Assembly: GCA_946482325.1 (NCBI GenBank)
Contig: CAMLRA010000013.1
Span: forward strand, 1 to 52,471
Direction: 5' to 3'
Length of the DNA: 52,471 nt
Origin: an uncultured Chromatiaceae bacterium
Lineage (GTDB): Bacteria > Pseudomonadota > Gammaproteobacteria > Enterobacterales > Alteromonadaceae
The number at the start of each line of letters is the position of its first letter. Positions within the stretch are counted from its first letter, which is position 1. The notes beneath the pieces are model-generated. The model worked only from the letters and a program-made list of their open reading frames with translations. It was not told the origin of the DNA and did no database searches. The position numbers and the translations under genes were made by a program. Of this stretch, positions 35,881 through 45,129 are shown one piece after another.

Positions 35881-36732
35881 ATGAGCCAGTCTGATCAGCT
35901 GCTACGTTTTTTATTCCGCGAACGCGATGTGCGCGGCGAAGTGGTCAAAGTCGGTGCCAGCCTGGATGCCATGCTGGCAGGCCATCAATACCCGCAACCG
36001 GTGAAGCAACTACTGGCTGAGCTGGTCGCTGCGACCAGTCTGTTAACGGCAACGCTGAAATTCGAAGGCCAGATTGCGGTGCAACTGCAAGGCGACGGTC
36101 CGGTACGCTTTATTGCCGTGAATGGTAACGATCAGCAACAATTTCGCGGTGTGGCACGACTACAAAGTGAAATTCAGGGCGACAGCTTCGCCGAACTGAT
36201 TGGTCAGGGTTATATGCTGGTGACTATTACGCCAAACCAGGGCGAGCGTTATCAGGGCATTATCCCGCTGGTCAGCGACAGTCTGACCGCTACCTTAGAA
36301 GCCTATTTTAATCAGTCCGAACAGCTGCCGACGCGACTGTATCTGTACACCGAGATCGGCGAGCAACAAAGCCAGGCCGCCGGTTTATTACTGCAGGTAT
36401 TGCCGGTTGACCAGGAAAAATCGCGTGAAGATTTTGCCCATATTGAACTGCTGGCAGACACCCTGACCCGCGAAGAACTGCTGACCTTACCGCCGGAAGA
36501 AAGTCTGTACCGGCTGTTCCATCAGGAAATTGTTGAGCTGTTCCCGGCCCAGCCGGTGCAGTTTGTCTGCGGTTGTTCCCGCGACAAATCCGCTTCGGCA
36601 ATTGTCAGTCTGGGCGCCGACGTCATCGACGAATATATTGCCGAGGGCAAACTGGATATCAGTTGTGAGTACTGCAATACCATTTATCATTTCGACGCCG
36701 CTGATCTGCAGCAGCTAAAACAAAAATTCTGA
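35881..36732 (+). CDS. hslO: Redox-regulated chaperone Hsp33
   Basis: Holdase activated when oxidation releases its zinc. The 283 residues show the N-terminal core (FRERDVRGEVVKVG near 12-25) and the switch domain with the four zinc cysteines as CGC near 230 and CEYC near 262. Position after hslR with 7-base spacing matches E. coli. A weak hairpin follows the stop. Confidence 0.95.
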   Translation: MSQSDQLLRFLFRERDVRGEVVKVGASLDAMLAGHQYPQPVKQLLAELVAATSLLTATLKFEGQIAVQLQGDGPVRFIAVNGNDQQQFRGVARLQSEIQGDSFAELIGQGYMLVTITPNQGERYQGIIPLVSDSLTATLEAYFNQSEQLPTRLYLYTEIGEQQSQAAGLLLQVLPVDQEKSREDFAHIELLADTLTREELLTLPPEESLYRLFHQEIVELFPAQPVQFVCGCSRDKSASAIVSLGADVIDEYIAEGKLDISCEYCNTIYHFDAADLQQLKQKF

Positions 36733-36738
36733 TACCCG

Positions 36739-36763
36739 GCAGCACGTTAAATTGACGTGCTGC
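36739..36763 (+). terminator. Weak hairpin after hslO
   Basis: Stem GCAGCACGT / ACGTGCTGC with a seven-base loop, without a good T-tract. Possible terminator for hslR-hslO. Confidence 0.45.
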
Positions 36764-36967
36764 TGGTTCTGGCCTTCCTGCCACTTTCGCTTCCGGCTGC
36801 CTGCATTCAACATTGCTGATATTCGTCTATATTGATTCTGGCGACACCACCTGATCTGTCTCTGATGTTGTGGAACCTGCAGGTATTTGTCGCATTGTCC
36901 CTCAGCCAAAGGCGCCTATCAAAGCCGCCAGCTGGATAAAAAAATAATCAATTCAGGAAAATGCAAC

Positions 36968-39900
36968 ATGTTGGTCAAAGCCTCAACCCCATCACTGTTG
37001 GCGATATCCATCGCCGCCGCACTGGCCGCGCCGGTGTCCGCCAATGTTGAAATCACTCAGGCGTTCTCACCGGAAATATCCGGCGAACTGCAGTTTGATA
37101 CCTCGTTAAAAAACAAAGCATTAAAGCAAGATTTCCCGCAATATTTCATCGTCCAGCTGCAAGGTGAGCCATTAGCCGCGACTGCTGCAACGACAGAACA
37201 AGCAGGGCCGGGTAATAAATTGAACCTCTCTGCAGCCGCCACGCAAAAACAAGGCAGCGTGCTGGCGCAAGAACGCAGCGCTTTTGCTGCGGCTTTAAAA
37301 CAAGCATTGCCAAACGCCGAGATTGATCGTCATTTTGATACCGTGATCAACGCAGTCGTCGTCACAGCGACCGACGACATTTTTGAGCAATTACAAAATG
37401 TTGCAGGTGTCAAGGCGGTATTCCGCGAAGAAATGTATTACGAGCAGATGGATACATCGCTCGACCTGATCAAAGCAAAAGCAGTGTGGGAGCAGCTGGG
37501 CGGCGACATGAATGCTGGTAAAGGCGTCAAAGTTGCGGTCATTGATGGCGGTATCCGGCCGGAAAGCCCGCTGTTTAAAGATACCGGTTTTGCCGCGCCC
37601 GCCAGCAAACCGAACAACGACTACTGCGCCACGGTTGAACCGACGTTCTGTAACAACAAACTGATTGTCGCCCGTTTCAGTACCCCAACTTTTGCCACAG
37701 TGCCACAAGAATACATGAGCCCGCTGGGTAATGGTGGTCACGGTACCCATACGGCAGGTACTGCTGTCGGTGTCCCGGCGAAAATCAAATTTAATGGTTC
37801 CACCAATATTGTGCCCTCCGTAGATGGCAAACCAAACGAAAATGGTTTCACGGAAGTGACGGTCTCGGGTGTTGCACCGGGCGCCTATTTGATGGCCTAT
37901 AAAGCCTTGTTTCAGGTTTTCCGTGCCGATGGCAGTGTGACCGGTAGCGGCTCGAACGTGATGTTATTGGAAGCGCTGGACTGGGCGGTGAAAGACGGCG
38001 CCGACGTCATCAACAACTCCTGGGGCGGCAGCGCCGGTGCTAACCCATCAACCAGTCCTTATCAGGCTGCTTTTAAAGCCGCAGAAGATGCCGGTGTTGT
38101 CGTTGTTACCTCTGCCGGTAACAGTGGCCCTGGTGCGCAAACGGTCGGTTGCCCCGGTTGTATCGAAAGCGGTATCACTATTGCCAGTACCACTACAGGC
38201 CGCTTTTTTGGCAACACGGTGAAGTTTGGATCTGAAGCTGCCATGCTCGGCATCGCCGGCACACAATTTGGCGCGACCATCAGCGGCTTAACAGCAGATC
38301 CGGTGGCCAAAGTGGTCGATGCAGCTAAAGCTGCGCCAACGAACGCGCTGGCCTGTACCGCGTTCCCGGCGGATACCTTTAAAGACAGTTTTGCGCTGAT
38401 TTCACGCGGGACCTGTGCATTCACCGACAAAATTAACAATGCGATGGCGGCCGGTGCTAAAGGCGTCATTATGGTGCAAAACAACGACGGTCAACCGACG
38501 TCGATGTCCAACCCGAATACGACGATCCCAGCCCTGATGATCAGTAAAGCCGACGGAGCTAAACTGGCCAAAGCAGTAGAAACAGCGCCAAACTCTACTG
38601 CCACCTTAAGTCGTTTTGCCAGCCGGGTGATCTCAGCGCAGTTTGCTGACAACATGAGTGATTTTTCCTCACGGGGGCCAGACGGTGACAACAATATCCT
38701 GAAACCGGATATGGGCGCACCGGGCAGTGACATTCTGTCAGCAACGTCGCCGGACCAGTTCGACGATAAACGCGGCTTCCAGCTGATGAGCGGCACGTCG
38801 ATGGCTGCGCCACATGTTGCAGGTGCCGCCGCCATCATGCAGCAGAAATTCCCGAAATGGACCGCTGTCGAAATCAAAACGGCATTGACGTCGACTGCGG
38901 TGAACGGATTGAAGAAAGAAGACTCTGTAACAGCCACTACACCGTTTGACATCGGTGCCGGCCGGTTGGATCTAAGCCGCGCAGTCAAAGCCGCAGCGAC
39001 ATTCGACAAACCTTCGTTTGCGCAAAACCCGTGCGTAATCAACTGTAACTTCACCCGTTCTATCCGCAATATGACGGACAAAGAAGTGACCTGGACAGGC
39101 ACAGTGCAATTCACCGATGGGAACACCACCGGCAAACTGGATAAAACATCTATCACCCTGAAACCATATGGTACCACCGGTGACAAAGCCGACTTTGTGT
39201 TGTCTGTCGACGGCACTATGGCAACCTATGGCAACTGGGTGTTTGGTAATGTTTTATGGACATCCTCTGATGCTGCTGCTCCGACTGCAACCATGCCGGT
39301 CGCAGTGCGGATCGCGAATACGGCAGATGCAACGACTTTAGCGACCGCCAGCAGCACTGTGATGAAATCCGGCGAACCGACACAAGTTACCGCGTCATTT
39401 GGCAATAAAGTCTATGACAAGCAAGTGACTATTTTAGCGACAGCTCCGGCAGGGACTAAACTGGTTGCTGGTTCCGAATCTGCCGTCTTAAAAGGAGCGA
39501 CAGAATTCCTGTTAGATGGCAATGCCAATAACGGTCGGGTAGCATGGACGGGTATGGTGCAACAGCCAAAACTGTCGGTGGCGGCAACCGCCAGCCCAAG
39601 TTCAACAATCCTCAAAGACACTGTAGCGGCAGCAACCTGCTCCGGCGAATGTGACGATAACGTCATCAGCTACAACCTCGGCGGTAGCGGTATTACCATA
39701 AACTATGGCGGTGTCGCTTATGGACGCCTGCATGTATCGACTAATGGTTTTGTGCAGCTCAGCAACAGCGCAACCCCACCGTCAGCAGCTGCAGTAAATG
39801 TAAAACTGCCAAGCACCGTCACGGCCGCTAACATTCTGGCCCCGTTCTGGACCGATCTCGATTTAACAGGCGGTTCTACCGGGGCTGGCACTATCCATGT

Positions 39901-40972
39901 CGGCACAGCTTCAGCAGGCGGTAAATCCTACGTCATCGTTGAATGGAATGGTGTTGAGGTGTTTGAGGAGCCGGGTAAAACCTATACCTTCCAGACCTGG
40001 ATGGCCACGAATGGTGCCGAAGACATTAAATTTAACTACCTGAACTTAGGCGCAACTCCGTCAGCATTGACGGTCGGTGTGCAGGATGCCAGTCGTACGC
40101 TGGGGAACTCCACCTACTTCGCTGACGGAACAACTGCAACAGGGACGGCTCCGGGTTCTAATTCTGGCGCGGCGGTAAGTTTCACTCCGTCAGGCACAGT
40201 CGACCTGAAATACGCACTGGACCTGACCGGCGCACTGGAACTGGGTACTAAAGATACCGCCACAACGGCTGAAGATACCAAATCGACCGCCATTGACGTC
40301 TTAGCCAATGAAAAAACCTCATTTGTGAAGATCATTAATGTCGAAGTGACCAGCGATGGGAAATCCACCAAAGCGATCAACAAAGCGGCTGCCGGTGCTA
40401 ATGGTGCATTGTCGAAAGTCGCGATTGCGGCGCAACCTGCCAACGGTGCCGCTGAAGTGGTTGAAGGCAAGGTGATGTATACGCCAAAAGCCAACTTCAA
40501 CGGTAAAGATACTTTCACGTACACAGCAGAAGACAGCAAAGGCCTGAAACTGGTGCCGACCACTGTTGAAGTGACAGTGACGGCAGTGAACGACGCGCCG
40601 ACAGTAACTGGTGCAACTGTCACTGCAAACGAAAGCTCAACGGCGACATTAGCAGCTACGGGGGCGGATGTAGATGGTGATACGCTGACTTACACCTGGA
40701 CCCAGACTGCAGGCCCGGCAATGACGGTGACCGGTAATACCGCATCGGTCAGTGTCACCACACCGGCAGTTACTGCGAATACAGCGGCAACATTCAGTGT
40801 GGTCGCCAGCGACGGCAAGCTGTCTTCAGCGCCAGCAACTGTCACGCTGAATATCACTGATGTACCGGCGCCGGTCGTAGCTCCGGAGAAGAAAAGCAGC
40901 GGTGGTGGCGCAGGCCTGCTGTCGCTGCTGTTATTACCACTGGTTTGGCTGCGCCGCAGTCGTCGGGGGTAA
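36968..40972 (+). CDS. Secreted subtilisin-family (S8) serine peptidase with GlyGly-CTERM tail
   Basis: Large exoprotease. The ATG at 36968 (AGGA 9 bases upstream) starts a Sec signal peptide cut after PVSA (about residue 25); 1334 residues. Order: inhibitor-like propeptide (about 50-150), peptidase domain with Asp193 (VIDGG), His258 (GHGTHTAG) and Ser611 (SGTSMAAP), and an inserted PA domain (about 435-535). Then come a beta-rich Fn3-like region, a NIDO-like region (about 880-1060) and cadherin/Ig-like repeats (YTAEDSKG, VNDAPTV). The C-terminus is SSGGGAGLL, a hydrophobic stretch and RRSRRG, matching the GlyGly-CTERM sorting signal cleaved by rhombosortase. Probable substrate of the adjacent type II system. 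Confidence 0.92.
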   Translation: MLVKASTPSLLAISIAAALAAPVSANVEITQAFSPEISGELQFDTSLKNKALKQDFPQYFIVQLQGEPLAATAATTEQAGPGNKLNLSAAATQKQGSVLAQERSAFAAALKQALPNAEIDRHFDTVINAVVVTATDDIFEQLQNVAGVKAVFREEMYYEQMDTSLDLIKAKAVWEQLGGDMNAGKGVKVAVIDGGIRPESPLFKDTGFAAPASKPNNDYCATVEPTFCNNKLIVARFSTPTFATVPQEYMSPLGNGGHGTHTAGTAVGVPAKIKFNGSTNIVPSVDGKPNENGFTEVTVSGVAPGAYLMAYKALFQVFRADGSVTGSGSNVMLLEALDWAVKDGADVINNSWGGSAGANPSTSPYQAAFKAAEDAGVVVVTSAGNSGPGAQTVGCPGCIESGITIASTTTGRFFGNTVKFGSEAAMLGIAGTQFGATISGLTADPVAKVVDAAKAAPTNALACTAFPADTFKDSFALISRGTCAFTDKINNAMAAGAKGVIMVQNNDGQPTSMSNPNTTIPALMISKADGAKLAKAVETAPNSTATLSRFASRVISAQFADNMSDFSSRGPDGDNNILKPDMGAPGSDILSATSPDQFDDKRGFQLMSGTSMAAPHVAGAAAIMQQKFPKWTAVEIKTALTSTAVNGLKKEDSVTATTPFDIGAGRLDLSRAVKAAATFDKPSFAQNPCVINCNFTRSIRNMTDKEVTWTGTVQFTDGNTTGKLDKTSITLKPYGTTGDKADFVLSVDGTMATYGNWVFGNVLWTSSDAAAPTATMPVAVRIANTADATTLATASSTVMKSGEPTQVTASFGNKVYDKQVTILATAPAGTKLVAGSESAVLKGATEFLLDGNANNGRVAWTGMVQQPKLSVAATASPSSTILKDTVAAATCSGECDDNVISYNLGGSGITINYGGVAYGRLHVSTNGFVQLSNSATPPSAAAVNVKLPSTVTAANILAPFWTDLDLTGGSTGAGTIHVGTASAGGKSYVIVEWNGVEVFEEPGKTYTFQTWMATNGAEDIKFNYLNLGATPSALTVGVQDASRTLGNSTYFADGTTATGTAPGSNSGAAVSFTPSGTVDLKYALDLTGALELGTKDTATTAEDTKSTAIDVLANEKTSFVKIINVEVTSDGKSTKAINKAAAGANGALSKVAIAAQPANGAAEVVEGKVMYTPKANFNGKDTFTYTAEDSKGLKLVPTTVEVTVTAVNDAPTVTGATVTANESSTATLAATGADVDGDTLTYTWTQTAGPAMTVTGNTASVSVTTPAVTANTAATFSVVASDGKLSSAPATVTLNITDVPAPVVAPEKKSSGGGAGLLSLLLLPLVWLRRSRRG

Positions 40973-40990
40973 GTGTGGATCGCTGAATAG

Positions 40991-41020
40991 AAAACGCCGG
41001 TCAGTCGACCGGCGTTTTTT
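40991..41020 (+). terminator. Terminator of the first S8 peptidase gene
   Basis: AAAACGCCGGTC, loop AGTC, GACCGGCGTTTT, then more T. It lies 18 bases after the stop. Confidence 0.88.
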
Positions 41021-41030
41021 TATGCTGATG

Positions 41031-41057
41031 AAAAAGCCTGCAGCACACTGCAGGCTT
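41031..41057 (-). terminator. Terminator of the second S8 peptidase gene
   Basis: AAGCCTGCAG, loop CACA, CTGCAGGCTT; read on the minus strand it ends in five T. It lies 20 bases past the stop at 41077. Confidence 0.82.
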
Positions 41058-41076
41058 ATATTCCCAGGTTCGCTGA

Positions 41077-44000
41077 TTAGCCTTGACGGCTCCGACGCAG
41101 CAGCGCCAACGGTAACAACAGTAAACCGATGAAACCGAAGCTGCCGCTGGATTTCTTCGCGATCTGCACTGAGCCACTGGCCGCGTCCGAAGTCATACCT
41201 GAACTGTCTGTCGCCGTCACGCTGAGGCTTTGAGCTCCGGTATCGCCTTTACCCACAGTACGGGCTAACACGATATTACCGTTCGCATAAGCAAACAGGT
41301 CAGGGCTCACTGTAACAGTTTTCAGTGTGGCGCCAGCTTCACGGATCTCCGCGGAAACTTTACCAACCACAGTGCCCGCAGCTGTACCTTCGCGTAAATC
41401 AGAAGCCAGGCTACCTAAGGTTACCACTGGTTTTTCGTCAGCGACGTTGGTGATGCTGACTGCCACTTTGGCCGGTGCAGAGGTTAAACCAGCTGTGTTC
41501 ATAGCTACCACTTCCAGCGTGGCTGACGTGACGCCTTTATCAAAGTCCAGCGGACCTTTCACCACCACACGGCCATCTTTTTCCACGCCAATGGACGCCG
41601 AAGTGCTACCCGCCAGGAAGAATTCAGTCAGGCTGTTGCTGAAATCTGCTTCAGCCACTAACTGACCAATCACTGTGGCGTTGGCGGAGTTTTCTTTGAC
41701 GCTGAACGCTTGACCCGCAGGGACCACCGGTGCTTTTTCCACAGGCGTCAGGTCGGCAGAGAACATCGCATCACCAACATCTGACAGCAGCACAAAACCT
41801 TTACCTTTAACTTCTTTTGGTACAGTGATCACCGCTTCACTGCCCGGCTCGAGTTTGGTCAAGTCTTTTCCGCCGGCTGAGAAAGTTACATCAGCTGCCG
41901 GTGCTATCACTGCTTGTGCAGTCACCTGATCATCGGCGACTACGCCCGCTCCAAGGCCCAGAGAGAAACCATTGTTGATAGCAAAGGCACGCAACGAAAC
42001 ACTCTTACCAATATCGCCGGCAACCAGACCGATACGGTCAAAACAAGCCGACAAGGTTACATTGCGCTGACCAGTCGCGTGGAACATGTTGAAAACATAA
42101 CCATTGGTCGTGCCATACGGCACTGCAAAAGTTCCCATCAAACCCGGCACACCGTCATAGGCAGTGCCTAAGCGTGTCAGTAACAGGCTATACATCGAGA
42201 AATCGTATTTCCCGTCGTTGTTGACGTCTAAATCAAAACCGAGGTTCGCCTGCAGTAAATGATTCAGTCCTTTCTCCAGCGTGATGGTAGGTGCCAGTAA
42301 ATATCCTGAAGCACAGGTAGTGGTCGGCACAGAAATCACATCCAGCGCGACGGCGCGGATATCGTGCGTGACAGCTTCTTTTGCATCCGTAGCGACTAAC
42401 TGCGTCGAATATAAATCAGCGGTGACAGCACCAGTGTTTTTCACGACGATTTGCGGTTTGCCATCCACAAACTTGCTGCTGACAGCAAGCTGCGCCTGCG
42501 CTTGTGGGATCAGGTGATAAACCAGATGCAGATCGTAATCGCCACTGACTGACGGATCATCAAATACCAGCGCGCCGTCGTATTCCACTTTGGTCAATGC
42601 AGCATCTTTTTGCAGCGTGGGTGTCGTGTTTTGCAAACCAAAGGCAGGCAATTTGGTAGGGTCAACCGTGACACTCACATCAAATGTGGTGGTCTGGCCT
42701 GGCTGCACTGTGACGGAAGCTGGGATAGTCCAGGCCAAAGCGCCGCTTGCAGTATCGTCGGCAAAACGGTCTTTAATCCGCAGGTTATAAGTTTTAGCTG
42801 CGGTGCCGAAGTTTTTCAGTGTGACGGTCTTCTTCAGCGTGGTCTTCTGCGTCATGCTTTGCAGACCAAAAGACAAAGCTGCTTGTTTGGTGTTAAAGGC
42901 AGTATCTTCAACCCAGGCAGCAACCGGCAGTTTGGCCGTTTTGTCCACATCAACTAAACCGGCACCGATGGCAGAAATTGGTGCCAGCACAGCTTGTGGA
43001 TGTGCTTTAGGCAAGTTGTACACTTCAGGATTCGCCGCGTTCATAATCGTCGCTTTGATTTCCTGCGCAGTCCGATTTGGCAACACCTGACGTAATTGTG
43101 CCACCGCACCTGCCGTCAACGGACCTGAGAACGAGGTGCCAGAATTGAGCGCGAACTTATCACCGGAGCCCACAGCAGCCATCAGGATATTCGTCCCTGG
43201 TGCGGTAATTTCCGGCTTCAGTAAACCCTGCATCGCCGGGCCACGTGAAGTGAAAGTGGCAATACCACCTGCTGTGTTGATAGACACCGATTTGATGCTG
43301 TAGTTGACCGCACCTTTTTCCAGGGCAGCTTTAATCGCAGCGCCATCTTCCAGTGAAATACCCACAGACGGGATTTTCACTGCAGGGTCAGCACCGCCAC
43401 CAGAGAATGCACCGGCACCTGCAGCATTGTTAACCAAAATGACAAACTTAGCGCCGGCATTTTGTGCATTCAGTACTTTTAACGTGAAGTTACAGCTACC
43501 GCGGTCAATTAATACCGCTTTGTCCTTCAGCGAATCTGCAGCAAAGGCCGTACAGCCTAAAGCGTTGTCCTTGACATACACCAGTGGCGCAGACGCCTGA
43601 TCAAAAGCAAATGCACTGGTTGGGTTAAAGCCAGAACCCAACATCGTGACTTTTTTACCGTCGATGGTGTTGCTTTCAAATACCGGGCTGGTGCCGCTCG
43701 GGTGCGTCATGGCGCCAACAGACAAGGCGTTTGGCGTGGTGCTGGGGCCGCCGACGCGGAATGGGTTCGGGCCGTCGTTACCGGCTGAAATCACCATATT
43801 GACGCCAAGTTCTGCTGCTTTTTGGATGAGGAATTGGGTACCGGATACTGCAGTTGCTGAACCAAACTGACCACCCAGCGACATATTCACCACGTTGACC
43901 CGGTCTGACATGTCGCCATCGCCATTTGGATCCATCGCGGCCTCGAGAGCACCAATTTGCGCAGCTGCAGGACAGGTACCAGTACAAACGGTGTAAGCAT

Positions 44001-44763
44001 ACAAATTCGCATCTGGCGCTGTCGCTAACACTGAAGACGCCACTTGGGTACCATGACCACCGGTCGTTGGGTCAATCGGGTTCGGGTCGTTATTGATAAA
44101 ATCATATCCGCCCAGAACCTTACCCTGCGGCCAGGCTGGCGCCGCTTTTTGATCGACCGCAGTATAAGCGGCTACAGTGCCAACACCGCCAATAGCTTTG
44201 TGCGTGTAGTCAACGCCACTGTCTAATACTGCCACCCGAATACCTTTGCCAGTGGCAGTGCCCGACGTAATCAGGCCTTTGGCATTCATATATTCTACGC
44301 TTTGCGCCAGCATAGGTTTGCTGTCGTATAACGGATAAATGGCTTCAACCGCTGCTGACTGACGCAGGCTTTCCAAGGCGCTGTCCGATGCTTTCACCAC
44401 CAGACCAGATGCCAGGTTGCGGGTGCTCAGCAGCACTTCAGCATCCCGGTCTAAGGTCAGTAGCTGCTGGGTCACTTCTTGTTGCAGAGTGTCGATATCG
44501 GCAGTCAGGTTATTCAGAGCGGCGTCATCCGCGTTGACTGCACGTAATTCTGATAAAGCAGCCTGCTTCAATACGACATAGAAGCCTGATGGTACTGCTG
44601 CTTCAAAATCGTCGGTCAGAGCGACGGCTTCTTGTTGTTGTGGGATGTAATCAGTGACTAATGGCGAATTCATCCGGTACTGATCAAGCGTCGCAGCGGC
44701 CGCACTGCCGCTGATAGCCAAACCGACCGCCGTTGCCAACGCTGATTTCACGAGTTGTTGCAT
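41077..44763 (-). CDS. Second secreted S8 serine peptidase with GlyGly-CTERM-like tail
   Basis: Exoprotease of 1228 residues, convergent with the first. GGAGG lies 5 bases before the ATG. The signal peptide ends near ISGSAAA (residue 23). The catalytic triad is Asp181 (VLDSGVD), His237 (GHGTQVAS; Gln replaces the usual second His) and Ser544 (SGTSFSGP). A PA domain is inserted at about 388-490 with GCTAF and DRGSCNF. Beta-rich repeats, including cadherin-like segments near 1035-1190, fill the C-terminal half. The tail SSGSFGFIGLLLLPLALLRR plus SRQG is a GlyGly-CTERM-like variant with Ser in the Gly-rich patch. Domain order parallels the other peptidase, but the sequences are clearly diverged, so this is not a recent duplicate. 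Confidence 0.91.
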   Translation of the reverse strand: MQQLVKSALATAVGLAISGSAAAATLDQYRMNSPLVTDYIPQQQEAVALTDDFEAAVPSGFYVVLKQAALSELRAVNADDAALNNLTADIDTLQQEVTQQLLTLDRDAEVLLSTRNLASGLVVKASDSALESLRQSAAVEAIYPLYDSKPMLAQSVEYMNAKGLITSGTATGKGIRVAVLDSGVDYTHKAIGGVGTVAAYTAVDQKAAPAWPQGKVLGGYDFINNDPNPIDPTTGGHGTQVASSVLATAPDANLYAYTVCTGTCPAAAQIGALEAAMDPNGDGDMSDRVNVVNMSLGGQFGSATAVSGTQFLIQKAAELGVNMVISAGNDGPNPFRVGGPSTTPNALSVGAMTHPSGTSPVFESNTIDGKKVTMLGSGFNPTSAFAFDQASAPLVYVKDNALGCTAFAADSLKDKAVLIDRGSCNFTLKVLNAQNAGAKFVILVNNAAGAGAFSGGGADPAVKIPSVGISLEDGAAIKAALEKGAVNYSIKSVSINTAGGIATFTSRGPAMQGLLKPEITAPGTNILMAAVGSGDKFALNSGTSFSGPLTAGAVAQLRQVLPNRTAQEIKATIMNAANPEVYNLPKAHPQAVLAPISAIGAGLVDVDKTAKLPVAAWVEDTAFNTKQAALSFGLQSMTQKTTLKKTVTLKNFGTAAKTYNLRIKDRFADDTASGALAWTIPASVTVQPGQTTTFDVSVTVDPTKLPAFGLQNTTPTLQKDAALTKVEYDGALVFDDPSVSGDYDLHLVYHLIPQAQAQLAVSSKFVDGKPQIVVKNTGAVTADLYSTQLVATDAKEAVTHDIRAVALDVISVPTTTCASGYLLAPTITLEKGLNHLLQANLGFDLDVNNDGKYDFSMYSLLLTRLGTAYDGVPGLMGTFAVPYGTTNGYVFNMFHATGQRNVTLSACFDRIGLVAGDIGKSVSLRAFAINNGFSLGLGAGVVADDQVTAQAVIAPAADVTFSAGGKDLTKLEPGSEAVITVPKEVKGKGFVLLSDVGDAMFSADLTPVEKAPVVPAGQAFSVKENSANATVIGQLVAEADFSNSLTEFFLAGSTSASIGVEKDGRVVVKGPLDFDKGVTSATLEVVAMNTAGLTSAPAKVAVSITNVADEKPVVTLGSLASDLREGTAAGTVVGKVSAEIREAGATLKTVTVSPDLFAYANGNIVLARTVGKGDTGAQSLSVTATDSSGMTSDAASGSVQIAKKSSGSFGFIGLLLLPLALLRRSRQG

Positions 44764-45129
44764 GTTTCCCTCCAGAGGAGCTGGTTATTACTACTTATTG
44801 TTATTGGGCAAACAGTTAACACAAAGATGCCAAAAAATCACAATTTTTCGATGTAATGCAATTAACCGACAAGAATTCCGACTTCGGAAACACCGATTTC
44901 CAACGAAATTCTGAAACAAATCCGGTAATAATTACGCAGAAAAATCAGAAACAGTACGGAAAACTGCGCAATTCATCTGCATTTTTATGCAAAAAATGCG
45001 TTTTTGATGGTGTATTAGCACAGATCCGATCAGTGTTTCGCATATTTTTTTGTCGCCCGACCTGTCGACTTACGGTACAATGATCAGGAACTCTAATCCC
45101 TGCTCTGTACCCGAAGGAGTCTGTTGAGA
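44764..45129. other. 366-base divergent intergenic region, S8 peptidase / pckA
   Basis: No supported coding frame. It is AT-rich between about 44,800 and 45,060. It holds the GGAGG ribosome site of the minus-strand peptidase (about 44,770-44,774), and for pckA an AAGGAG at 45114-45119 and a TACAAT -10-like box at 45076-45081 without a well-placed -35. No clear CRP-type palindrome was found although pckA is often catabolite controlled. Confidence 0.5.

Noticed and set aside
38491..39216. 241-codon open frame antisense to the first S8 peptidase
   Set aside because: No ribosome site, no recognisable motif, and composition explained by the codon bias of the opposite strand.
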